Shown: positions 1 to 5,336 of the stretch, one piece after another
Layout of the letters: every line of letters begins with the position of its first letter
Numbering within the stretch: the stretch's first letter is position 1
Assembly: GCA_030524065.1 (NCBI GenBank)
Contig: JAUNHF010000067.1
Coordinates: 1,485-8,441 of the forward strand
From: Deinococcus sp.
Lineage (GTDB): Bacteria > Deinococcota > Deinococci > Deinococcales > Deinococcaceae
Direction: 5' to 3'
DNA length: 6,957 nt
Notes under the pieces: model-generated
Seen by the model: only the letters and a program-made list of their open reading frames with translations
What the model was told of the DNA's origin: nothing
Database searches by the model: none
Made by a program: the position numbers and the translations under genes

Positions 1-563
1 TGCGCTCCTGGCGGAGCATCTGCCCCGACATCGCCATCCGTTCCAGCTTCGTGGTCGGCTTTCCCGGCGAGACGGAGGATGATTTCCGCTATCTCATCGA
101 CTGGCTGGAGGAAGCGCAGCTGGACCGGGTGGGCGCCTTTACCTACTCCGAAGTGCCCGAGGCCGACGCCAACGCCCTGCCCGGCGCAGTGCCCGAGGCG
201 GTCAAGGAAGAGCGCCTGGCCCGCTTTATGGCGGTGGCCCAGCGCATCAGCGCCGAGCGCCTGGCGCAGAAGGTGGGCCGCGTGATGGACGTGATTATTG
301 ACGAGTACAACGATGACCCTGCCGACTTGGAGCAGGGCGACGCCCCCGGCACCCGCCTGATCGGGCGCACCAAAGGCGACGCCCCCGGCATCGACGGGCA
401 AGTGTACCTGCACGCGGGCGAGTTCGCCGGGCCGGTCAAAGTGGGCGACATCGTGCAGGCCCGCAGTGAGGACAGCGACGAGTACGACCTGTTCGGTGAA
501 GTGGTGGCCCGCCCCGAGTGGAAGCCCAACGTGCCGATGCTGGGCCACTTCGGCGGACACTGA
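1..563 (+). CDS. rimO: Ribosomal protein uS12 methylthiotransferase RimO, C-terminal part (5' end outside window)
   Basis: Only the last 186 codons are present; the reading frame is open from base 3 and has no start in the window. RimO is a radical-SAM enzyme with two iron-sulfur clusters that adds a methylthio group to a conserved aspartate of ribosomal protein uS12. Seen here: the end of the radical-SAM domain ([16 protein letters not shown], then [10 protein letters not shown] and [13 protein letters not shown], all family hallmarks), then the [12 protein letters not shown] linker, then the C-terminal TRAM-type domain with [12 protein letters not shown] and DEYDLFG, which binds the substrate. 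The CxxxCxxC cluster motif lies upstream and cannot be checked. Compared with my memory of the E. coli protein, there is an insertion of about ten residues before DAPGIDG. MiaB, the tRNA-modifying relative, is less likely because ADANALP and DEYDLFG are RimO-type. A strong terminator follows the stop. Confidence 0.93.
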   Translation, partial: RSWRSICPDIAIRSSFVVGFPGETEDDFRYLIDWLEEAQLDRVGAFTYSEVPEADANALPGAVPEAVKEERLARFMAVAQRISAERLAQKVGRVMDVIIDEYNDDPADLEQGDAPGTRLIGRTKGDAPGIDGQVYLHAGEFAGPVKVGDIVQARSEDSDEYDLFGEVVARPEWKPNVPMLGHFGGH

Positions 564-578
564 AGTCTTAGGGCGCTG

Positions 579-636
579 AAGCTCTGGGAGCGGGGGGCAA
601 ATTGGTACTCGCCCCGCTCGCGGGAGCTTTATTTCT
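579..636 (+). terminator. Intrinsic terminator of rimO
   Basis: A two-part hairpin lies just after the rimO stop. The outer stem pairs AAGCTC (579-584) with GAGCTT (624-629). The inner stem pairs GAGCGGGG (588-595) with CCCCGCTC (612-619) around a 16-nt loop, with a small internal loop between the stems. A T-rich run, TTTATTTCT (628-636), follows directly. On the other strand the hairpin is followed by TCAGCGCCC, not a T-run, so it should act only on rimO transcripts. The T-run overlaps the stop codon of the convergent SDR gene. Confidence 0.65.
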
Positions 637-1300
637 GCGGATACACCTTCAGCTCGGTGATGTGTGCCCGCGCCGGGCGGGTCAGGGCGTGCGCCACCGT
701 CTTGGCGAGGCCACGGGCGTCAATCAGTTCTTCCCACTCATAGCCGGCTTCGCGCAGCTCCAGCGTGTCAATCGGGCCCATCGGGTGAACCACGCAGCCC
801 AGGATGCCCCGGCCCTTGAGCTCGGTGTGCAGGCTATGGACATAGCTGGTCATGGCGGCGCGGCTGGCCTGATACAGGGCGGCGCCCTCGCCGCGTGACT
901 CGCGGGGGGCACTGACCGCCACAATCACGCCGTCTTCCTGTTCCAGCATGTGGGGCAGCGCCCCCTGGATGGCGTGAAAGAGGCTTTGCATATTGGCCGC
1001 GAACAGCCGCTCGTAGTCGGCGGGGCCAGCGTCCAGCGCAGGCTGGGGGCTGAACATCCCGCCGGTATGCACCAGGGCGTCCACTTCCACGGTGCGCAGA
1101 CGCTCCACGCTGGCCGCGTCGCTGAGGTCCAGGTCAAACACTTCGGTGGCGGGAAAGCGGTCGGCGGCGCGGGCGAGGTCTTCACCCTGTCCGACCAGCA
1201 CCAGCTGTGCGCCGGCATCTTCCAGTTCCTGCGCGATGGCGGTTGCAAGCGGAGTGCCGGCTCCGGTAAGCATGATGGTCGAGGAGCTGAGGTTTGCCAT
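629..1300 (-). CDS. Short-chain dehydrogenase/reductase (SDR) family protein with atypical catalytic Lys-to-Arg
   Basis: A 223-residue Rossmann-fold protein of the classical SDR size class. These proteins normally carry out NAD(P)-dependent redox of alcohols and ketones; the substrate here is unknown. Visible elements: nucleotide-binding loop TGAGTPLATAIA (residues 12-23, in place of TGxxxGIG), acidic DLDLSD (56-61), HTGG at 78-81 where NNAG is usual, Asn103, Ser130, Tyr143, and PMGPIDT (173-179) matching the PG motif. The usual YxxxK is YQASR (143-147), so the catalytic Lys is Arg. The start MANLSSS is chosen because an upstream extension of 52 residues is unlike the family, and because TACCCT sits 6 nt before this ATG, giving a leaderless mRNA. 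The gene is convergent with rimO and divergent from the Jag-like gene. It may be a weak or non-catalytic SDR. Confidence 0.85.
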   Translation of the reverse strand: MANLSSSTIMLTGAGTPLATAIAQELEDAGAQLVLVGQGEDLARAADRFPATEVFDLDLSDAASVERLRTVEVDALVHTGGMFSPQPALDAGPADYERLFAANMQSLFHAIQGALPHMLEQEDGVIVAVSAPRESRGEGAALYQASRAAMTSYVHSLHTELKGRGILGCVVHPMGPIDTLELREAGYEWEELIDARGLAKTVAHALTRPARAHITELKVYPQK

Positions 1301-1306
1301 GCCTGT

Positions 1307-1312
1307 AGGGTA
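1307..1312 (-). promoter_or_regulatory. -10 box, leaderless promoter of the SDR gene
   Basis: TACCCT on the minus strand matches TANNNT and ends 6 nt before the ATG at 1300. Transcription would begin at or next to the start codon. No Shine-Dalgarno and no clear TTGNNN -35 element is visible. Confidence 0.55.
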
Positions 1313-1431
1313 GCGCCTGGGCCGCTGCGGCGCGAAAGAGCAAGGTTTGCTGAAGCCGGCACCGAACTTCGGAGCGGGCCTGTGCGCAGGCCCTCCACAC
1401 CAGGCTTTCAAGCAGGCGCTGGGCCGTGCAC

Positions 1432-1437
1432 TAGACT
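1432..1437 (+). promoter_or_regulatory. -10 box, leaderless promoter of the Jag-like gene
   Basis: TAGACT matches TANNNT and ends 6 nt before the ATG at 1444 (intervening GCGGCC). No Shine-Dalgarno is present. A weak -35 candidate, TTTCAA, lies at 1406-1411 with an over-long spacer of about 20 nt. This box and the SDR -10 box face away from each other across the 143-bp divergent gap. Confidence 0.55.
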
Positions 1438-1443
1438 GCGGCC

Positions 1444-2127
1444 ATGCATGACCCAAAGGACCTCGACGACTACCTGGCGGGGTTGGGTATCAGTGACGCT
1501 GATGACGACACCTCTTCTCCCAACCTGCTCTCCACCCCGGCGGCCAAAGCGCCGGCTTCTCTCTCCGTCCCGGCGCCCGATTTCTCTAGGCTGGGCAGCG
1601 GCACATACTCCTCGCCGCAGGCCAGCGCACAGTACGCAGGCCCACAGCAATCCGACCAGCCCTCCAGCGACCCGCAGGCAGTGCTGGAAGACTTTCTGGG
1701 TGGCGTGGCCCAGCGGTTCGGCCCAGGCCTGACCGTGCGGGTGACCCGTGACGGCGATCACCTCAGCGGCGAAATCAGCGGCGAAGAGGTGGGCCGCCTG
1801 ATCGGCCGCGAGGGCCACGTCATTGAGGCGCTCGATACCCTGGCCTACGCCGCTGTCGCCAAGCACCTGCCCGAAGGCGAGCACCTGCGGGTCCGCATTG
1901 ATGTGGGCGGCTACCGCAGCCGCCACTTCCAGATGCTGCAGCAGATTGCCGACCGGGTGGCCGCAGCGGTGGTCAGCAGCGGCGAAAGCCATACCTTTCA
2001 GCCGATGAACCCCGCCGACCGGCGCATGATTCACATGACCCTCAAGGACAACCCGTATGTGGTCACGCAGTCGGTGGGCGAAGGCAATGGCCGGCGCCTG
2101 GTGGTCAAACCTGCCCCGGCCCGCTAA
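1444..2127 (+). CDS. jag: Jag/KhpB-like KH-R3H single-stranded nucleic acid-binding protein
   Basis: A 227-residue cytoplasmic RNA-binding protein. Residues 1-20 form a short acidic segment ([15 protein letters not shown]). Residues about 21-77 are low-complexity, rich in Ser, Pro, Ala and Gln, and likely disordered. Residues about 78-152 form a KH domain with the GxxG loop GREG (121-124) inside [15 protein letters not shown]. Residues about 155-222 form an R3H domain with the signature R193xxxH197 in [12 protein letters not shown]. In Firmicutes the homologue (Jag, KhpB, EloR) partners KhpA and influences cell elongation and division through RNA binding; that role here is inference. The KH and R3H parts match closely, but the N-terminal Jag_N domain of Firmicutes proteins is not recognisable. 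Often jag follows yidC; here it lies upstream of prmC instead. The first ATG sits 6 nt after TAGACT, which supports the start. Confidence 0.88.
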   Translation: MHDPKDLDDYLAGLGISDADDDTSSPNLLSTPAAKAPASLSVPAPDFSRLGSGTYSSPQASAQYAGPQQSDQPSSDPQAVLEDFLGGVAQRFGPGLTVRVTRDGDHLSGEISGEEVGRLIGREGHVIEALDTLAYAAVAKHLPEGEHLRVRIDVGGYRSRHFQMLQQIADRVAAAVVSSGESHTFQPMNPADRRMIHMTLKDNPYVVTQSVGEGNGRRLVVKPAPAR

Positions 2128-2989
2128 CTCCCCAGGGGGCGCAGCAGCCCTCAGCCTGCGCGGGTGGCAGGCGCAGGCGGCGGCGCGGCTGGAGGCGGCG
2201 GGCGTGCCCTCGGCGCACAGCGACGCGGAAGCGCTGCTGGAAGAGGTGACCGGACTGAACCGCACGGCCCGGTTGCTGCGCGCCCAGGACCTGCTGGACC
2301 CGGCCACGCACCGGCAGCTGGACGCGCTGCTGGCCCGGCGGCTGGCGCGTGAGCCGCTGCAATACCTGCTGGGCACGGTGGAATGGGGCGGTGTGCGCCT
2401 GCGCTGCGACCGCCGCGCCCTGATTCCACGCCCCGAAACCGAGTGGCTGCTGCATCTGGCCCTGAACGACCCGGCGGTGGAACAGGCGCAGCGGGTGGCC
2501 GACATCGGCACCGGCACCGGAGCACTGGCACTGGGGTGGAAGGCGGCGCGGCCCGGCAGCCGGGTCACCGCCACCGACATCAGTGCACAGGCGCTGGCGC
2601 TGGCCCAGGAAAATGCCGCGCTGAACGCCCTGGACGTAACATTTGTGCTGGGCGACCTGCTGGCTCCGCTGGCCGGCCAAGCCTTTGATCTAATACTGAG
2701 CAACCCGCCCTATCTGCCGGGCAGCGACGCCGGAACGCTAGACCCAGAGGTGAACCATGACCCGGCTCTGGCCCTGTACGGCGGCCCCGATGGACTGACG
2801 CTGGCGCGGCGGTTGGCAGCGCAGGCGGTGGGTGTGCTGGCCCCCGGCGGCGTGCTGTGGCTGGAGCTGGACGGGCGCAACGCCCACGCTTTTGCCGCTG
2901 AGCTGGCAGGCCAGGGCTGGCAGGCCGGGGTCCACCCGGACCTGACCGGACGGGAGCGGTTGGTGCGGGCGGTGCGGGTAGGCAGCTAA
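2087..2989 (+). CDS. prmC: Peptide chain release factor N5-glutamine methyltransferase PrmC (HemK)
   Basis: PrmC transfers a methyl group from S-adenosylmethionine to the Gln of the GGQ motif in release factors RF1 and RF2, tuning translation termination. From the ATG at 2087 the product has 300 residues. The N-terminal helical domain is about residues 27-100 ([20 protein letters not shown]). The methyltransferase domain follows, with RPETE (115-119), SAM motif [12 protein letters not shown] (137-147), the acidic TDIS (163-166) and the diagnostic NPPY (206-209). The start is uncertain. There is no ATG, GTG or TTG in frame between the jag stop and 2204, and that GTG would cut the helical domain. 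The ATG at 2087 overlaps jag by 41 bp. The ATG at 2057 has AAGGA 8 nt upstream but overlaps by 71 bp. A CTG at 2156 would give 277 residues, the usual length. Translational coupling to jag is likely. Confidence 0.92.
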   Translation: MAGAWWSNLPRPANSPGGAAALSLRGWQAQAAARLEAAGVPSAHSDAEALLEEVTGLNRTARLLRAQDLLDPATHRQLDALLARRLAREPLQYLLGTVEWGGVRLRCDRRALIPRPETEWLLHLALNDPAVEQAQRVADIGTGTGALALGWKAARPGSRVTATDISAQALALAQENAALNALDVTFVLGDLLAPLAGQAFDLILSNPPYLPGSDAGTLDPEVNHDPALALYGGPDGLTLARRLAAQAVGVLAPGGVLWLELDGRNAHAFAAELAGQGWQAGVHPDLTGRERLVRAVRVGS

Positions 2990-3032
2990 AGTCAGCGAGC
3001 ATGGGGAGGCCAACTGGCCCCGCCCAAGCGCC

Positions 3033-3494
<462 letters not shown>

Positions 3495-3501
3495 GGGGGG
3501 C

Positions 3502-3507
3502 ATTCTA
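3502..3507 (-). promoter_or_regulatory. -10 box, leaderless promoter of ribH
   Basis: TAGAAT on the minus strand matches TANNNT and ends 7 nt before the ATG at 3494 (intervening GCCCCCC). The upstream ATG at 3503 overlaps the box, so a transcript starting here could not encode it. No FMN riboswitch-like leader fits in the 64-bp gap to pyrE. No clear -35 is seen. Confidence 0.6.
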
Positions 3508-3567
3508 AAGCAGTGCTGCGCGGCGGCAGGAGGTAAAGGCCACCCCGCCCCTCACCCACCCTCGCCC

Positions 3568-4155
3568 TCAAATCTCCTGCAAGGGAATCGCTGCCAGCCA
3601 CTCCGGCACTTCATCCGGAGCGTAGGTATCGAAATGCACACGAGTCAGGGCCACCAGCGGGTAGCCGTTCAGTTCCTGGGGGTCGCTGTCTGGGCTGCGG
3701 CGGTCAATGATGCAGGCGATGGCAGCGCACTTGCCGCCCGCCGCTTCGGCGGCCTGCACCGCTTTCATTACGCTGCCGCCGGTGGTCAGCACGTCCTCAA
3801 TGGCGACGAACGACTCGCCGGCCTCCAGGCTGAAGGCTTCGCGGATTTTCATGCCGCCCTGGCCGTCTTTTTCGGCAAAGATAGAGCGCACGCCCAGCGC
3901 ACGGGCCACCTCGTAGGCCGGGACCACACCGCCCATCGCTGGGCCGACGGTCAGCCGGGCCTGGACGCCGCGCTCCCGCAACCGCGCCGCCAGGCCCTGC
4001 GCCAGCTGCGCGGTGTACTGCGGGTACTGGGTCAGCGTGGTGCTTTGCAGAAATTTGGGCGAGTGACGGCCGGAGGCAAGCAGAAAGTGGCCTTCATGAA
4101 ACGCTCCAGCCTCGCGGTACAGGGCCAAAACATCTAATTCACCGCTGTTGGTCAT
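3568..4155 (-). CDS. pyrE: Orotate phosphoribosyltransferase PyrE
   Basis: The product joins orotate to phosphoribosyl pyrophosphate, giving orotidine 5'-phosphate in de novo UMP synthesis. It is a 195-residue cytoplasmic enzyme of type I PRTase fold and of usual length. Visible: an N-terminal hood with HFLLASGRHSPKF (23-35), the PRPP loop VGPAMGGVVPAYEVA (70-84), the mobile catalytic loop region FAEKDGQGGMKIREAF (93-108), and the PRPP-binding signature FVAIEDVLTTGGS (116-128) with the Glu-Asp pair at 120-121. No bifunctional fusion to PyrF is seen. The gene is divergent from the RNase H-fold gene with only 26 bp between start codons, and lies 64 bp upstream of ribH. No Shine-Dalgarno is present; the -10-like CATTCT 6 nt before the ATG suggests leaderless translation. 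No attenuator or PyrR site fits in the gap. Confidence 0.95.
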   Translation of the reverse strand: MTNSGELDVLALYREAGAFHEGHFLLASGRHSPKFLQSTTLTQYPQYTAQLAQGLAARLRERGVQARLTVGPAMGGVVPAYEVARALGVRSIFAEKDGQGGMKIREAFSLEAGESFVAIEDVLTTGGSVMKAVQAAEAAGGKCAAIACIIDRRSPDSDPQELNGYPLVALTRVHFDTYAPDEVPEWLAAIPLQEI

Positions 4156-4161
4156 GAACTC

Positions 4162-4167
4162 AGAATG
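4162..4167 (-). promoter_or_regulatory. Possible -10 box of pyrE
   Basis: CATTCT on the minus strand lies 6 nt before the pyrE ATG. It differs from TANNNT only at the first base and has the same spacing as the clearer boxes in this window. It is 1 bp from the opposing box of the RNase H-fold gene. Confidence 0.35.
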
Positions 4168-4168
4168 A

Positions 4169-4174
4169 CATACT
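4169..4174 (+). promoter_or_regulatory. Possible -10 box of the RNase H-fold gene
   Basis: CATACT lies 7 nt before the ATG at 4182 (intervening GGACGGC). It is TATACT-like with a first-base mismatch. A -35-like TTGGTC at 4148-4153 would give a short 15-nt spacer inside the start of pyrE. Confidence 0.35.
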
Positions 4175-4181
4175 GGACGGC

Positions 4182-4913
4182 ATGAATCACGCCTACGTGG
4201 ACGCCAGCTGGCGTGAGGAAGAGGCAGAGCGCGGGCAGGGTGGCTGGGGGCTGGTGCTGCTGGACGGGGGCGAGTTGCCCCGGCGCATCGGCGGTCAGCT
4301 ACAGGCCCCAGACAACAACGCCGCCGAAATGCGGGCCGTGCTGGAAGCGGTGCGCAGCGCCCCCGCCGGGCAGCCGCTGAGCATCTATTCCGACAACTGG
4401 GCGGTGCTGAACGCCATAGGCAAGGCCAGGGGGCCGAGCAGCCTGTGGCCGCTGCGCGACGAGGTGCTGGACCTGGCCCTGGCGCGGGACATTGCCCTGC
4501 GGCTGTCCTATGTGCCGCGCACCCGCCGCCACATGCGCGCCGCCCACGACCTAGCCAACGCAGCGCGGCTGGGTCAGCACACCGGCCCCCTGACCGGGCA
4601 CTGGGCTGAGGTCAACCTGGAGGTGCGCGAAAGCCGCCAGCTGGCCCGCGTGACCCTGCGCCGCCCCGGTGAGCGCGTGACCGCCGAAGTGCCGCTGGAC
4701 CCGCTGGACCCGCTGCCGCCCTCGGCCCAGGCGCTGCTGGCCGCCGCTGCGCTGGCCCAGAGCGGCGAAACGGTGCGGGTGCGCCGCGCTTCCAAGCTGG
4801 CCCGCGCCCTGTGGGACAACCCGCTGCGCTCACTGCTGCCCGCCGCCCAGACCCGCCTGCTGGCCGCCCGCGCTCAGGCGGACGGGGCCGGGGTGGTGGT
4901 GGAGTTTGAGTGA
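4182..4913 (+). CDS. RNase H-fold (RNase HI-like) protein with an uncharacterised C-terminal domain
   Basis: A 243-residue cytoplasmic protein. Residues 1-130 match the RNase HI fold, with the four expected catalytic acids: Asp7 in YVDASW, Glu49 in NNAAEMRAVLEAV, Asp71 in IYSDNWAVLNAI and Asp123 in HDLANAAR. A basic stretch, VPRTRRHMRAAH, precedes the last acid. An active metal-dependent nuclease acting on RNA of RNA-DNA hybrids is plausible, but the substrate is inference. Residues about 131-243 are a second region, beta-like at first (VNLEVRES, ARVTLRRPGERVTAEVPL), then LDPLDPLPP, then Ala/Leu-rich helices, ending VVVEFE. I do not recognise it, and it is not the N-terminal hybrid-binding domain of eukaryotic RNase H1. 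The start is the first ATG, 26 bp from divergent pyrE. It might supply RNase HI activity, or be a related nuclease with another target. Confidence 0.8.
   Translation: MNHAYVDASWREEEAERGQGGWGLVLLDGGELPRRIGGQLQAPDNNAAEMRAVLEAVRSAPAGQPLSIYSDNWAVLNAIGKARGPSSLWPLRDEVLDLALARDIALRLSYVPRTRRHMRAAHDLANAARLGQHTGPLTGHWAEVNLEVRESRQLARVTLRRPGERVTAEVPLDPLDPLPPSAQALLAAAALAQSGETVRVRRASKLARALWDNPLRSLLPAAQTRLLAARAQADGAGVVVEFE
4690..4719 (+). repeat. 9-bp tandem repeat inside the RNase H-fold gene
   Basis: The unit GCTGGACCC occurs twice in a row and then partly again (GCTGCCGCC). It encodes LDPLDPLPP at the junction between the beta-like and helical parts of the C-terminal domain. It is in frame and may act as a Pro-rich linker. 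Confidence 0.5.
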
Positions 4914-4969
4914 GTCGAAGGAGTCTCCCACTCTGCTCAAATGTGCACTCCCCTATCTAAGTGATGACA

Positions 4970-4975
4970 TAGCCT
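4970..4975 (+). promoter_or_regulatory. -10 box, leaderless promoter of the small exported protein gene
   Basis: TAGCCT matches TANNNT and ends 6 nt before the ATG at 4982. The alternative ATG at 4976 directly abuts the box, so it would probably lie outside a transcript made from it. No convincing -35 and no Shine-Dalgarno is visible. Confidence 0.5.
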
Positions 4976-4981
4976 ATGCCC

Positions 4982-5329
4982 ATGTTCAAGAAATGGATTT
5001 GTCTAGTGGGGATCATGGCTTTCGGCAGTTCACAGGCAGCATCTGCCCAATACTGTTCTATGGAACGCAGTAATATTCTCGCCCAGCAACGGATACTGGA
5101 TCAAGATATGCAGACAATGAATAGCAAGATTCGGAGCTTGAACAGCTTGATGTCTCAAATCAACATGGCAAAATCTTCCTACTCTCCAAATGTGTATTAC
5201 ACCAATTCTCTGATCACTCAATACAACAATCAGTTAGATTCCCTTAAAAGAGCCGAACGAGATCATAATTGGAAGCTATCTATGCTAAATCAAAAGATTA
5301 ATAGTTACAATTATACCTGTGCATCTTAA
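4982..5329 (+). CDS. Small AT-rich exported protein, predicted disulfide-closed helical hairpin, function unknown
   Basis: I do not recognise this family. The product has 115 residues from the ATG at 4982 (117 from the ATG at 4976; the later one fits the -10 box). A signal peptide is clear: MFKKW, a hydrophobic core ICLVGIMAFG, then SSQAASA with a likely signal peptidase I cut after ASA, before QYC. The mature chain of about 93 residues is rich in Asn, Gln, Ser and Met. A helix at about 31-63 has a regular 3-4 hydrophobic spacing (Leu39, Met43, Met46, Ile50, Leu53, Met57, Ile60). A loop with SSYSPN follows, then a second helix at about 75-110. The only mature cysteines, Cys25 and Cys113, sit at the two ends and could form a disulfide. 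By hand count GC is about 39%, far below its neighbours, which suggests horizontal acquisition. No catalytic motif, lipobox or membrane anchor is seen. It converges on the C39-like gene 7 bp away. Confidence 0.8.
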   Translation: MFKKWICLVGIMAFGSSQAASAQYCSMERSNILAQQRILDQDMQTMNSKIRSLNSLMSQINMAKSSYSPNVYYTNSLITQYNNQLDSLKRAERDHNWKLSMLNQKINSYNYTCAS

Positions 5330-5336
5330 AAAGTAA

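Noticed and set aside
950..1732. Plus-strand open frame of 260 codons running across the SDR gene into jag
   Set aside because: It is antisense to the SDR gene and out of frame with jag, and it shows no domain or start signal.
2204..2206. GTG as the prmC start
   Set aside because: It would remove the first helix of the N-terminal domain ([13 protein letters not shown]), which fits the PrmC family.
1408..2703. Long minus-strand open frame (431 codons) antisense to jag and prmC
   Set aside because: The plus strand encodes clear KH-R3H and PrmC domains over the same bases. The antisense translation is low-complexity and Ala/Arg/Ser-rich, as expected from high-GC third positions.
3003..3022. 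GGCC-AACT-GGCC hairpin between the convergent prmC and ribH genes
   Set aside because: The stem is only 4 bp, with poor extension by the flanking G and C runs, and there is no T-run on either strand. It is not supportable as a terminator.
3504..3567. FMN riboswitch upstream of ribH
   Set aside because: The 64-bp gap is too short for the aptamer, shows none of its conserved helices, and the -10 box lies directly at the start codon.
4908..4933. GAGTG/CACTC inverted repeat spanning the stop of the RNase H-fold gene
   Set aside because: The stem is 5 bp with a 16-nt loop and no T-run follows. It is likely chance.
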